This document shows, one piece after another, positions 28,266-36,804 of a stretch of 64,000 bases of DNA. Position 1 is the stretch's first letter; each line of letters starts with the position of its first letter. Source of the DNA: Acuticoccus kalidii (lineage in GTDB: Bacteria > Pseudomonadota > Alphaproteobacteria > Rhizobiales > Amorphaceae); assembly GCF_021556395.1 (NCBI RefSeq), contig NZ_JAKGCS010000036.1:186001-250000 (forward strand), read 5' to 3'. The position numbers and the translations under genes were made by a program. The notes under the pieces were generated by a model. It saw nothing but the letters and a program-made list of their open reading frames with translations, did not search any database and had not been told where the DNA came from.

Positions 28266-28964
28266 ATGCGGCTCACATGGTACGGACATTCGGCATTTCG
28301 CCTCGATTTCGGTTCGACGTCGCTGCTCATCGACCCGTTCTTGACCGACAGTCCCAAATGGGACGGCGGCTGGGAGGAGCCGGCGCAGGGCATCAGCCAT
28401 CTCCTCCTCACCCACGGGCATGACGACCATCTCGGCGACACCAGCGCGATTCTCGGCAAGACCGGCGCCCAGCTCGTCAGCTCTGCGGAGGTTTGCACCT
28501 TCTTCGCTCGCCAGGGCCACGAGAATGTGAACCCCGGCAATCACGGCGGCACGCTCGATTGCGGCGAGTTCACGGTCTCCTTCGTGAACGCGCTTCATTC
28601 GTCTTCTTCGATGGGCGGCGGCGATTTCGTCTATCTCGGCAACCCGCTCGGCCTCGTGATCACCCCGAAGGCCGACAAGACGGTCTATGCGATGGGCGAT
28701 ACCGGGATTTTCGGCGACATGGCGCTCGTGAACGAGCTCTATTCGCCCGCGGTGGGCCTCGTGCCGATCGGCGATCGCTTCACGATGGGCGCCAAGCAGG
28801 CGGCGCTCGCCTGCAAGCGCTATTTCCAGTTCGAGACGATCGTGCCCTGCCACTACGGCACGTTCCCGATCCTCGACCAGACGGCGGACAAGTTCCTCGC
28901 CGAGATGGGCTCCGACGCCGCGAAGGTGACCGTGCCCGAGATCGGCGTTCCCTTCGACGTCTGA
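28266..28964 (+). CDS. UPF0173 metallo-beta-lactamase-fold metal-dependent hydrolase
   Basis: The 232-residue protein begins MRLTWYGHSAFRLD, the typical UPF0173 start, after GAGGAGG at a proper distance. The zinc motif is LTHGHDDHLGDT, with further metal ligands in NPGNHGG and AMGDTGIFGDM. The C-terminal VPCHYGTFPIL supplies the last histidine. Family members are cytoplasmic MBL-fold hydrolases of unknown substrate. No signal peptide is visible. It sits alone between yceI and sodC. Confidence 0.93.
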   Translation: MRLTWYGHSAFRLDFGSTSLLIDPFLTDSPKWDGGWEEPAQGISHLLLTHGHDDHLGDTSAILGKTGAQLVSSAEVCTFFARQGHENVNPGNHGGTLDCGEFTVSFVNALHSSSSMGGGDFVYLGNPLGLVITPKADKTVYAMGDTGIFGDMALVNELYSPAVGLVPIGDRFTMGAKQAALACKRYFQFETIVPCHYGTFPILDQTADKFLAEMGSDAAKVTVPEIGVPFDV

Positions 28965-29043
28965 TCCCGCGACAAGGCGCGCCGGGCCGCAACGTTTGCG
29001 GTTCGGCGGGCGTTCCTTCCGAGCGACAAAGAAGGAGCCCACC

Positions 29044-29568
29044 ATGCGCAAGATCCTACGAACGAGCGCCGCCGCGATGTTCCTTGCGGCGACCGCCGCG
29101 GCGAGTGCTCAGGACGGGATGCCGACCATGATGGCCGACGTGATCGACACGTCCGGCGCGTCGGTCGGCACCGTATCGTTCATGCAGACCCCGTCGGGCT
29201 TCGTCGTCATCAAGGCCGACATCTCCGGCCTCGAACCCGGCGTGCACGGCTTCCATATCCATGAGACGGGCGAGTGCGATGCCGAGGGCGGGTTCGAATC
29301 CGCCGGCGGCCATTATAGCGGCGGGATGGAGCATGGCGTGCTCACCGAAGGCGGGCCCCATGCGGGTGATCTGCCCAATGTCGAAGTCGGCGGCGACGGG
29401 ACGCTGGTCACCGAGATCTTCACCGATCGGGTGAGCATCGGCGGCGAGACGAACCCGCTCGACGACGCGGACGGCTCGGCGATCATGGTCCATTCCGGCG
29501 CCGACGATTATCAGAGCCAACCGTCCGGTGACGCCGGCTCGCGCGTCGCCTGCGGCGTTTTGAAATAA
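29044..29568 (+). CDS. sodC: Periplasmic Cu/Zn superoxide dismutase
   Basis: SodC dismutates superoxide in the periplasm. The 174-residue precursor starts at ATG 29044 after AAGGAG and has a signal peptide of about 22 residues. Metal ligands are present: GFHIHETGECD (two His), GGHYS, PHAGDLPN (His and Asp), and MVHSGADDYQSQPSGDAG with the final His. The active-site Arg and disulfide Cys are in GSRVACG. The length is close to other bacterial SodC proteins. A strong terminator follows at 29591. Confidence 0.96.
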   Translation: MRKILRTSAAAMFLAATAAASAQDGMPTMMADVIDTSGASVGTVSFMQTPSGFVVIKADISGLEPGVHGFHIHETGECDAEGGFESAGGHYSGGMEHGVLTEGGPHAGDLPNVEVGGDGTLVTEIFTDRVSIGGETNPLDDADGSAIMVHSGADDYQSQPSGDAGSRVACGVLK

Positions 29569-29590
29569 CAGGGGCGCAACGGCCCTCAAG

Positions 29591-29621
29591 AAAAGGCCCG
29601 GCCGTTCGGTCGGGCCTTTTT
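29591..29621 (+). terminator. Rho-independent terminator of sodC
   Basis: A stem AAAAGGCCCGGCC pairs with GGTCGGGCCTTTTT (one G-T wobble or mismatch) around a 3-4 base loop. It ends in a T-run and lies about 22 bases past the sodC stop. Confidence 0.88.
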
Positions 29622-29732
29622 CGTGCCCTCAGACCCGCGCGGCGAACCGGGATGCGGATGAATCGACGGGTTTCGGTAAAAGCGGATGAACCGATGCGTG
29701 ACTAGCTGGCGGCGCGCTGAGGAGAAACGCAC

Positions 29733-30542
29733 ATGAAGACCTGGCTTCTCGCAGCCGGCCTCGCCGTCACGCTCGGATCGACCGGATACGCGGCGGATGT
29801 CTGCACCATCGTGGCGGACGCCTCGGACGGGCGGATCCTCGTCGAGGAGGGCGACTGTGCCTCGCGCGTGACGCCGGCCTCCACCTTCAAGATCCCGCTC
29901 GCTTTGATGGGCTATGATGCGGGCATTCTGAGCGATGCCCACGCGCCGGTCCTTCCGTTCCGCGAGGGATATCTCACCTGGGGCGGCGAGGCTTGGAAGC
30001 AGCCGACCGATCCGGCGCGGTGGATGAAATACTCGGTCGTCTGGTTCTCCCAGGAGATCACCCCGCAGCTCGGAGCCGAGCGGATCGAGGCCTATCTGGA
30101 CGCGTTCGGCTTCGGCAACGCCGACATGGCGGGCGATCCGGGGGAGGGCAACGGGCTCGACCGGGCGTGGATCAGCTCCTCGCTGCAAATCTCCCCGCGC
30201 GAGCAGGTCGTCTTCCTGCAAGCCCTCGTCGACGGAACGTTGCCGGTGAGCGCTTCGGCGCGTGCCCACACGATGGAGATCGTCGAGGCGGCGCAGCTCG
30301 CCGATGGCTGGATCGTCCACGGAAAAACCGGCGCGGCGATGCCGAAGGGGCCCGACGGGCGCTGGATGCGGGGCTATGGGTGGGGTTGGTTCGTCGGCTG
30401 GGCCGAGGGGGATGGGCGCGTTCTCGTCTTCGCCAAGCTGATCAAGGACGAGGGGAACGTGTCGGGGTCTCCCGGCAAGCGGGCGCGGGCGGCCTTTCTC
30501 GAGGCGCTTCCGGCGCGACTTGCGACGGATCTTGCACCCTAG
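29733..30542 (+). CDS. Class D (OXA-type) beta-lactamase homologue
   Basis: The 269-residue protein has a signal peptide ending near residue 20 (TGYA before ADVCT). Class D motifs follow in order: STFK with the acylating Ser and Lys, SVV in KYSVVWFSQ, FGN in place of the usual YGN (AFGFGNADM), the WISSSLQISPREQ segment, and HGKTG near the C-terminus. All catalytic residues are present, so it is probably an active periplasmic beta-lactamase or a close relative that serves the cell wall. The tail GWGWFVGWAEGD fits OXA enzymes. It lies between sodC and the sensor kinase gene, with which it is convergent; the composition matches the surroundings. Confidence 0.9.
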   Translation: MKTWLLAAGLAVTLGSTGYAADVCTIVADASDGRILVEEGDCASRVTPASTFKIPLALMGYDAGILSDAHAPVLPFREGYLTWGGEAWKQPTDPARWMKYSVVWFSQEITPQLGAERIEAYLDAFGFGNADMAGDPGEGNGLDRAWISSSLQISPREQVVFLQALVDGTLPVSASARAHTMEIVEAAQLADGWIVHGKTGAAMPKGPDGRWMRGYGWGWFVGWAEGDGRVLVFAKLIKDEGNVSGSPGKRARAAFLEALPARLATDLAP

Positions 30543-30560
30543 CGCGAGCGGCGGCCACCC

Positions 30561-31922
30561 TTAGGCGTCGATCTCGAAGCGGGGGAGGGTGGCGATGAAG
30601 CGCGCTCCGCCGCCGGGGGCTTCACCGATATCGAGCGTGCCGCCATGCGCCTTGAGGAGGCTTTGGACGATCGCAAGGCCGAGGCCGGCGCCGCCGGTCA
30701 TCCGGCTGCGTGAGGTTTCGAGCCGCACGAACGGTTCGAGGAGGATATCGCGCATCTCTTCGGGGATGCCGGCGCCCTCGTCGTCGACCGCGAGCACCAG
30801 CCGGTCGCCGGCGAGACCGATCCCCACATGGGCGACGTTGCCATATTTCAACGCATTGTCGACGAGGTTCGAGGCGACGCGGCGGATGGCGATCCGGTCA
30901 CCGAGGATCGTGGCGCCCGTTGCCGCGGGGGAGACGATGAGATCGACCGGCGCCCCCGTCTCCCGGCGGTCCTCCACCTCGGCCTCGATGATCTCGTCGA
31001 ACGGCAGCAGCTCCTCGGCGAGCTCGCCCGCCCCGGCACGGGAGGCGAGAAGCGCGTCGTCGAGAAGGCGGACCATGTCGGTGACGTCGTTGATCGCCCG
31101 CTCCTTTTCCGGGCCGTCGGGCAGCGTGTCGAGGCGCAGGCGCAGCCGCGTCGCGAAGGTGCGCACATCGTGCGAGATGCCGCCGATCATCGCCATACGG
31201 GCGCGCAGAAGCTGCGCGAGGCGGATCTGGAGCCGGTTGAAGGCGATCACGAGCGTCTGGATCTCCGGCGCGCTCGACCGCGATTCGGGAAAGGCGGTCG
31301 GCTGACCGGTGAGGTCGATCGCGTCGGCCGCGCTCGCGAGGCGTCGGAGCGGCACCATCTCGCGGTTGAGGACGATGAGCGCGATCAGCGCGATCAGCGT
31401 GCCGATGAGACCCGCCCCGAAGCCGACCGGAAGCCCGATCGCATTGACGAGCGTCGGATTCGCCGTGTTCATGATGAGCGTCTCCCCCGTCGCGAGGTCG
31501 ATGCGAAACTCGAAGCCGGTGCGCGTCGCGACGACGCGGCGCACGGGAAACCGCCGCTCCTGGGCCGTCAGGCCCGGATGCTGCGCCGACACGGCGAAAT
31601 CGCGGCCCGCGAGCGCGTCGGCATAGAGCTTCTCGAGCGTCGGGTCGGCGGCGTGGCGGGCCGTGAGCTGGTTGGCCTCGGTGCGGCGTTCGATTCGGAT
31701 CTGAAGGAGGTCGGAGGAGAGCGCCTCGACGATCCGCGCGCGCTCTTCGCCTTGCGTCGTCTCCAACAGTTCGACGATCGAGGCGAGACGCTGCGGGCTC
31801 GGCGTCGTCGGATCGTCGAGCGGGCGATGCCATTGGTAGGTGAGGCCGAGGACGATCAGCCAGCCCACGATGAGGGCCGCGATGATGATGAGCGTGATGC
31901 GCGTGCCGAGGCTGAGCTGCAT
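30561..31922 (-). CDS. Sensor histidine kinase (EnvZ-like)
   Basis: This 453-residue inner-membrane kinase has a first helix at about 9-28, a periplasmic domain of about 130 residues without a recognised fold, a second helix at about 160-185 (GLPVGFGAGLIGTLIALIAL in outline), and HAMP. The HisKA domain has phospho-acceptor GGISHDVRTF. The catalytic domain has N box NLVDNALKYG, G1 DDEGAGIPEE and G2 GGAGLGLAIV. It follows the response regulator gene by 3 bases in the same operon. The signal is unknown; neighbouring sodC and beta-lactamase genes hint at envelope stress, as inference only. Confidence 0.93.
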   Translation of the reverse strand: MQLSLGTRITLIIIAALIVGWLIVLGLTYQWHRPLDDPTTPSPQRLASIVELLETTQGEERARIVEALSSDLLQIRIERRTEANQLTARHAADPTLEKLYADALAGRDFAVSAQHPGLTAQERRFPVRRVVATRTGFEFRIDLATGETLIMNTANPTLVNAIGLPVGFGAGLIGTLIALIALIVLNREMVPLRRLASAADAIDLTGQPTAFPESRSSAPEIQTLVIAFNRLQIRLAQLLRARMAMIGGISHDVRTFATRLRLRLDTLPDGPEKERAINDVTDMVRLLDDALLASRAGAGELAEELLPFDEIIEAEVEDRRETGAPVDLIVSPAATGATILGDRIAIRRVASNLVDNALKYGNVAHVGIGLAGDRLVLAVDDEGAGIPEEMRDILLEPFVRLETSRSRMTGGAGLGLAIVQSLLKAHGGTLDIGEAPGGGARFIATLPRFEIDA

Positions 31923-31925
31923 CGC

Positions 31926-32645
31926 CTAGGTCACCGGCTTGACCGTCGCGGTGAAGAGATAGCCGTTGTTGCGTACGGTGGTGACGAGATTGGCGCCGGG
32001 CGAGGCCGTGTCGAGCTTCTTTCTGAGGCGCGAGACGAGCATATCGACCGTGCGGTCGAACGGCTCGGCGCTGCGGCCGCGGATGCGGTCGAGGATCTGA
32101 TCGCGCGTCAGGACGCGGCGCGGCTGCTGGACGAGGCAGGAGAGGAGATCGAACTCCGCCGTCGTCAGGGACACCGCCTCACCGTCGAGCGTGGCGAGCG
32201 AGCGGGCGTCGAGATCGACGACGAAGCGATCGAACGCATAGCGGCGGGAGGCGGCGGCGAGCGCCTGCGGACCGTTCGCGCGGCGCAGCAAAGCACGGAC
32301 GCGGGCAAGGAGTTCGCGCGGGCCGAACGGCTTCACGACATAGTCGTCCGCGCCCATTTCGAGGCCGAGCACCCGGTCGATCTCGTCGCTCTTCGCCGTC
32401 AACATCAGGATCGGCACGCTGTCGCGCGTGCGGATCCTGCGGCAGATGGCAAGGCCGTCCTCCCCCGGCAGCATCTGGTCGAGGATGATGAGGTCGGGAT
32501 GGACGCGGGCGAGGACGTCGTCCATCGCGGTCGCATCCTCGGCCGTCTCGACCGCATAGGCGTCCTGGCGCAACAGATCGCCGACCAGACGGCGAATATC
32601 GGCGTCATCCTCGACGATCAGCACCGTGGGAGCGGGTGTGTTCAT
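31926..32645 (-). CDS. OmpR-family response regulator
   Basis: This 239-residue two-domain regulator has a receiver domain with acidic pair VEDDADI, phospho-acceptor Asp in LIILDQMLPGEDG, and Lys in DYVVKPFGPREL. The C-terminal winged helix ends with RTVDMLVSRLRKKL and TVRNNGYLF. I prefer ATG 32645, with AAGG four bases upstream, to the in-frame ATG 32660, which has no ribosome site. It is the first gene of the two-component operon. A candidate operator lies 47-75 bases upstream (32692-32720). Confidence 0.95.
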   Translation of the reverse strand: MNTPAPTVLIVEDDADIRRLVGDLLRQDAYAVETAEDATAMDDVLARVHPDLIILDQMLPGEDGLAICRRIRTRDSVPILMLTAKSDEIDRVLGLEMGADDYVVKPFGPRELLARVRALLRRANGPQALAAASRRYAFDRFVVDLDARSLATLDGEAVSLTTAEFDLLSCLVQQPRRVLTRDQILDRIRGRSAEPFDRTVDMLVSRLRKKLDTASPGANLVTTVRNNGYLFTATVKPVT

Positions 32646-32691
32646 GATGCCTTGTGCCATGCCGCGCGCGCCGGGACAGCGCCCCCGCCGC

Positions 32692-32720
32692 GTTTTTACA
32701 AACTGTTACGTGGCAGTGAC
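32692..32720 (-). promoter_or_regulatory. Candidate OmpR-type operator of direct repeats
   Basis: Read on the minus strand, GTAAC-N5-GTAAA (32709 to 32695) is preceded by GTCACTG, whose start is 11 bases from that of GTAACAG. Direct repeats at 10-11 bp spacing are typical OmpR/CpxR-class sites. The region is AT-richer than its surroundings and lies just upstream of the regulator gene, so autoregulation is plausible. Confidence 0.4.
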
Positions 32721-33225
32721 AAAGCTCGACGAAACGATGCATCCCGATCATACAGCTTCGACATTGCCCCCCCAATATAGGCTCATCGCGTAAGGGACAC
32801 GCCGAATGCGTGGTCTGGGTGGATCGTATGACGAAGTTGCGGATCGCGGTTTCGGATGCCGTTCCACCCGGTCGATGCCCCTCGCGCGGCAGATCGAATC
32901 CCCGCTGAGAAGCGGGAAGGGTGGGCGGCCGTCATGGCGGTTCGGGGTGAAGAGCCACCTCGTCTCGAACCGCACCGAGGGCAGAGCGAGCGGATGATGG
33001 ACGGCCGACGCATTCCCCGATGCTGTGGCCGGCACCTTCGGCAATCCGGTGGGGCAACTCGCTGCATTATGAGGTGAAGGGAGCGACGGCGCGCGGCCGC
33101 GCGCTAGTCTCCGTGTGGCGGTCGCGCCGTGTTCCATTGCGGAGCGGCGCGCCGTGGCGCGATGGCCGTCGCCCGTCCGGGCGTCGCCGCCGTCTTCCGA
33201 CCCATCCCAGCGTGAAGGAAACCCG
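32721..33225. other. Intergenic region without a convincing gene
   Basis: About 500 bases separate the operator region of the two-component genes from the Cys-rich protein gene. Several short open frames exist on both strands, but they have no ribosome sites, no conserved look, and odd residue content (Arg, Pro, Ser). The region should contain the promoter of the plus-strand operon that starts at 33226. I see no clear hairpin terminator or RNA motif. Confidence 0.5.
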
Positions 33226-33531
33226 ATGACACCGACAGTTCACGAAGGAACGAGATCGCGCGCCGCCGGCGCCGTCGCGGCCACGCTCGCCGCGGCCGTC
33301 TTCGGCCTCGCCTTGTTGGCGACTCCGGTCCTTGCCCAGTCGAACCAGAATGAGCCCGACATCTCGATGGCCGAGGGGATGCAGATCTATCGCGCCTGCC
33401 GCACCGATCTCGATCGCTATTGCCCCGGCATCAAGCCGGGCGGCGGCCGCATCGCGAACTGCATGAAGGAAAATTATCAAAAGCTGTCCGACGGCTGCAA
33501 GACGACGCTCGGCGAGGTGATCAACAAATGA
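33226..33531 (+). CDS. Small exported Cys-rich repeat protein
   Basis: This 101-residue protein starts at ATG 33226 with GAAGG seven to eight bases upstream. After a signal peptide (cleavage near VLA-QS, about residue 38) the mature part is only about 63 residues. It contains CRTDLDRYCPGIKPGGGR followed by ANCMKENYQKLSDGC, matching one unit of the eukaryote-like cysteine-rich repeat (GLG1/PF00839 type) found in many alphaproteobacterial exported proteins. Two disulfides are expected. Its stop overlaps the start of the HlyD-like gene by an ATGA junction, so the two are translated together. No function is known for the bacterial family. Confidence 0.82.
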   Translation: MTPTVHEGTRSRAAGAVAATLAAAVFGLALLATPVLAQSNQNEPDISMAEGMQIYRACRTDLDRYCPGIKPGGGRIANCMKENYQKLSDGCKTTLGEVINK

Positions 33532-34931
33532 ACGATCGCGGTCATGCGACCCCCTTCGGTCAGCTTCGCGCGCCGTTGGCCGGCGATGGCGTGACCGCAT
33601 CATCCCTCGCGACACCGACCGGCCGAGGGGGCGGCGAGGCGTCGTTGCGCCTCCTGACCGAGGCGCGGGAGACGACGCCCGCAGGCCCCACCCCAGTCAC
33701 CCGGCGCATCGGTGAGGCGGACCGGCCCGCCGAATCGCGACCCGGTGCCGGTCTGATGGCGGGACGCCCGCCATCGCGCCCCCGGCGGCCGAAACGCACC
33801 CTCGGTGCACTCCTCGTTGTCCTGTTGCTCGTCGGGGGAGCGGTCGCCGGGGTGCGCTACGGCTTGCCGCGCACCGCAGAACATTATCCGATCCTGCCCG
33901 GTATGCTGGCCGTGGAGCTGTCCGGCCCGGCGACGCTCGACGCGATCAATCAGACCGATGTCGCGGCGACGAGCGCCGGCCGGATCATCCGACTGCCCGT
34001 CGACCGCAACGACGTGGTGAAGGCCGGCGACGTGATCGCGGTCATCAAGTCCGACGATCTGGAGCGTCAGGTCGCGGCGGCGCAGGCGAGCGTCGAATCG
34101 GCCGATCGTGGCGTCGACGAGGCGAAAGCCCAGCAGACCCGCGCCGAGGCCGCGCTTCAGAACGCGCAGGAGAGCCACGACCGGCTGCAAAAGCTCGTCG
34201 CGAGCGGCACCGTCACACAGGCCTCCTACGATGCGGGCCTTGCGACGCTGCGCCAGGCGACCGCCGATCTCACCGCCGCCAAGGCCGCCGTCGCGCGGGC
34301 CGAGGCGGAGCATCGCGCCGCGATCTCGCAGGCCGACCTTCAGCAGACCTATCTCGACGACGCGGTGGTGCGCGCCCCGATCCCCGGTGTCGTCGTCTCC
34401 CGCGCCCGCAATCTCGGCGACGTGGTGAGCGCGGGCGCCCCGATTGTCACCATCGTGGACCCGGGTTCGATCGTGATGAGCGCACGCTTCGACGAAAGCG
34501 CGATCGCCTCGATCGAACCCGGCCAATCGGCTTCGCTCGTCTTCCCGTCCCGTCCCGGTACGCCGATCGCCGGCCATGTCTTGCGCCTCGGCCGCAAGGT
34601 GGACAACGAAACGCGCGAATTCAGCGCCGATATCCGCCCCGACACGCTGCCGCCCAACTGGGCGATCGGCCAGCGCGGGCGCGTCGTCGTGACCGTGGCG
34701 ACGAAACCCGGCGTCCTCGCCGCGCCGACCGAGACGCTGACGCGCCGCGATGGTCAGGCGGGGGTCTGGGTCGCCGAGGGCGGCCGCGCCCACTGGCAGC
34801 CGGTAACGCTCGGCGCGGTCGGCGACGGACGGGTCGAAGTCATCTCCGGCCTTCATCCGGGCGAAACGGTGCTCAAGCGGGCGCGTCTCTTCGAGGGGAT
34901 GCGGATCCAGCCGCCGAGCGCATCGTCATGA
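33528..34931 (+). CDS. HlyD/RND-type periplasmic adaptor subunit
   Basis: The 467-residue protein begins at ATG 33528, overlapping the upstream stop, with GAGGTG at a good distance. An unusual N-terminal tail of about 90 residues, rich in Gly, Thr and Pro, precedes a single membrane helix (about 92-112). Next come a lipoyl half (TSAGRIIRLPVDRNDVVKAGD), a long coiled-coil hairpin (about 175-275), a second lipoyl half and beta-barrel domains. It should bridge the FtsX-like permease to an outer-membrane channel not encoded here. A later ATG at 33756 would remove most of the tail but has only a weak ribosome site. Confidence 0.9.
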   Translation: MNDRGHATPFGQLRAPLAGDGVTASSLATPTGRGGGEASLRLLTEARETTPAGPTPVTRRIGEADRPAESRPGAGLMAGRPPSRPRRPKRTLGALLVVLLLVGGAVAGVRYGLPRTAEHYPILPGMLAVELSGPATLDAINQTDVAATSAGRIIRLPVDRNDVVKAGDVIAVIKSDDLERQVAAAQASVESADRGVDEAKAQQTRAEAALQNAQESHDRLQKLVASGTVTQASYDAGLATLRQATADLTAAKAAVARAEAEHRAAISQADLQQTYLDDAVVRAPIPGVVVSRARNLGDVVSAGAPIVTIVDPGSIVMSARFDESAIASIEPGQSASLVFPSRPGTPIAGHVLRLGRKVDNETREFSADIRPDTLPPNWAIGQRGRVVVTVATKPGVLAAPTETLTRRDGQAGVWVAEGGRAHWQPVTLGAVGDGRVEVISGLHPGETVLKRARLFEGMRIQPPSASS

Positions 34932-36088
34932 GCCTCGCGCTGAAGGATATCGCCTTCAGCCCGACCCGGTTCATCCTGACGGTCCTGGGTGTCGGCTTCC
35001 TCATCACCGCATCGATCGGCATGGTGGGCATCTATCGCGGCATCGTCGACGACGCGATGCTCCTCGTCGAGAAGGTCGGGGCCGATCTGTGGATCGTCCA
35101 AGGCGGGCGGCAAGGGCCGTTCTCGGAAGGCTCCTCGGTGCGCGCCGACCTCGACCAGCGTGTCGCGGGCGTCGCGGGCGTGACGAGTGCCCGGCGTTTC
35201 CTCCAGGTCAGCCAGCAATTCGATGCGCCGGATGGGGTGGGGCAGATGCGCGCCGCGATCGTCGGGCTCGACTATCCGAAGGATGAGGGGAACTGGATCG
35301 ACCTCGTGGCCGGCCGATCGATCGCGACCGGTCATTTCGAGGCGATCGCCGACGAGACGATCGGCCTCGCGCTCGGCGATGTCGTCCGCCTCAACCATGA
35401 CGACTATACGATCGTCGGCATCACCCGGCAGATGGTGGACCTGTCGGGCGACGGCATCCTCTTCGTGACGATCAACGACGCGATGGAGATCGCTCAGCGC
35501 CGGTCGAGCGAAGAGGTGCTCCTGACGCGCGCGGTGATGGACGATGCGGGGCCGGAGGCGGCGCTCTCACCGGCCGCGAACAAGGTCGCCGCGGTGCTCG
35601 CCACCGTCGATCCGGCGGCCGATATCGCCGCGGTGCGCGCCTCGATCGCCGCATGGGGCGACGTCAACGTCATGAGCCGGGCGGACCAGCGCGACCTTCT
35701 TCTCAATCAGCGCCTGTGGCGGTTGCGGGTGCAGATCCTCGCCTTCACCGGCGTCCTGTTGATCGTGATGACGATCGTGATCTCCCTGATCATCTACATG
35801 ATGACGCTCGAAAAGCTCCACCAGATCGCGATGCTGAAGCTGATGGGGGCGCGCAACAGCCTCATCACCGGGATGATCGCGCAACAATCGGCGGCGATCT
35901 CCTTTCTCGCCTTCGGCGTCGGGATCGGGCTCGCAAAGCTGATCTTTCCGCTCTTTCCGCGCCGTGTGGTGATGGCGCCGGACGACATCACCTATCTGTT
36001 CATCGCCGTCGCGGTGATTGCCGCGTGCGCGAGCCTCATCGGGATATCCCGGGCGATGCGGGTCCGCGCCCAGGAGGTGCTCGCATGA
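34928..36088 (+). CDS. FtsX/DevC-like ABC transporter permease
   Basis: The 386-residue permease has one N-terminal helix (about residues 12-34), a large periplasmic domain with LVEKVGADLWIVQGG, and three C-terminal helices near 270-295, 315-340 and 355-375. This is the four-helix FtsX/MacB topology. The DLW motif and length resemble DevC of heterocyst glycolipid exporters and similar DevBCA systems. Its ATG overlaps the adaptor stop, and its stop overlaps the ATPase start. Type VII ABC systems of this kind act mechanically on periplasmic substrates, not as classic importers. Confidence 0.92.
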   Translation: MSLALKDIAFSPTRFILTVLGVGFLITASIGMVGIYRGIVDDAMLLVEKVGADLWIVQGGRQGPFSEGSSVRADLDQRVAGVAGVTSARRFLQVSQQFDAPDGVGQMRAAIVGLDYPKDEGNWIDLVAGRSIATGHFEAIADETIGLALGDVVRLNHDDYTIVGITRQMVDLSGDGILFVTINDAMEIAQRRSSEEVLLTRAVMDDAGPEAALSPAANKVAAVLATVDPAADIAAVRASIAAWGDVNVMSRADQRDLLLNQRLWRLRVQILAFTGVLLIVMTIVISLIIYMMTLEKLHQIAMLKLMGARNSLITGMIAQQSAAISFLAFGVGIGLAKLIFPLFPRRVVMAPDDITYLFIAVAVIAACASLIGISRAMRVRAQEVLA

Positions 36089-36804
36089 GCGCGACGATCC
36101 ATGTCGAGAATGCGCGCAAGCACTATCAGAGCGGCGACACCACCGTGCGCGCCCTCGACGGGGTGACGATCGAGGCCCGGCCGGGCGAACTCATCGGCAT
36201 CATGGGCGCGTCCGGCTCCGGCAAGAGCACGATGCTCCTGATTGCCGGGCTCCTCGAGCCGCCGACGGAGGGGGAGGTGTTCTTCCGGGGCGAGCGGGTG
36301 TCGTGTCCGGGCGCCGATCTCGACCGGCTGCGCGCGTTCCGGCGGCGCAATATCGGCTTCGTCTTCCAGAAGGCGAACCTCATTCCGTTCCTGAGCGCGA
36401 TCGAGAATGTCGCCCTCGCGCTCAAGATCGACGATGTGCCGAAGCGCGCCGCGCACGACTATGCCGAGGCGCTCCTCGTCGAGCTCGGGCTCGGGCACCG
36501 GGTGGACAACCGGCCCGCGCGCCTCTCGGGCGGCGAGCAGCAGCGCGTCGCGATCGCCCGCGCCCTCGCCAACGATCCGCCGCTCCTCCTCGCCGACGAG
36601 CCGACCGCCGCGCTCGATTCGGTCCGCAGCCGCCACGTGATGGAGTTGTTTCGGACCATCGCGGACGTCCGCGGCGCGTCCATTCTGGTGGTGACGCACG
36701 ATCCGCGTTCGGTCGATCTCTTCGACCGCGTCTACGAGTTCTCGGACGGCAAGATCGTCGCCACGTCTCGGCGAACCGCGCCGGAGGCGCTTGCCGCCCA
36801 CTGA
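36085..36804 (+). CDS. ABC transporter ATP-binding protein (MacB/LolD/DevA type)
   Basis: This 239-residue ATPase has Walker A GASGSGKST (about residues 40-48), Q-loop FVFQKANLIPFLSA, signature LSGGEQQRVAIARAL, and Walker B LLLADEPTAALD. The EQQRV signature form is typical of the LolD/MacB group. It starts at ATG 36085, overlapping the permease stop. The last 73 bases overlap the 3' end of galE on the other strand. It powers the adaptor-permease pair upstream. Confidence 0.94.
   Translation: MSATIHVENARKHYQSGDTTVRALDGVTIEARPGELIGIMGASGSGKSTMLLIAGLLEPPTEGEVFFRGERVSCPGADLDRLRAFRRRNIGFVFQKANLIPFLSAIENVALALKIDDVPKRAAHDYAEALLVELGLGHRVDNRPARLSGGEQQRVAIARALANDPPLLLADEPTAALDSVRSRHVMELFRTIADVRGASILVVTHDPRSVDLFDRVYEFSDGKIVATSRRTAPEALAAH

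Noticed and set aside
29291..29301. GGTTCGAATCC, resembling a tRNA T-loop
   Set aside because: It lies inside the sodC coding sequence, and no acceptor stem or anticodon arm surrounds it.
32748..33137. A 129-codon minus-strand frame in the gap after the two-component genes
   Set aside because: Residue content is unlike the neighbours and there is no start signal.
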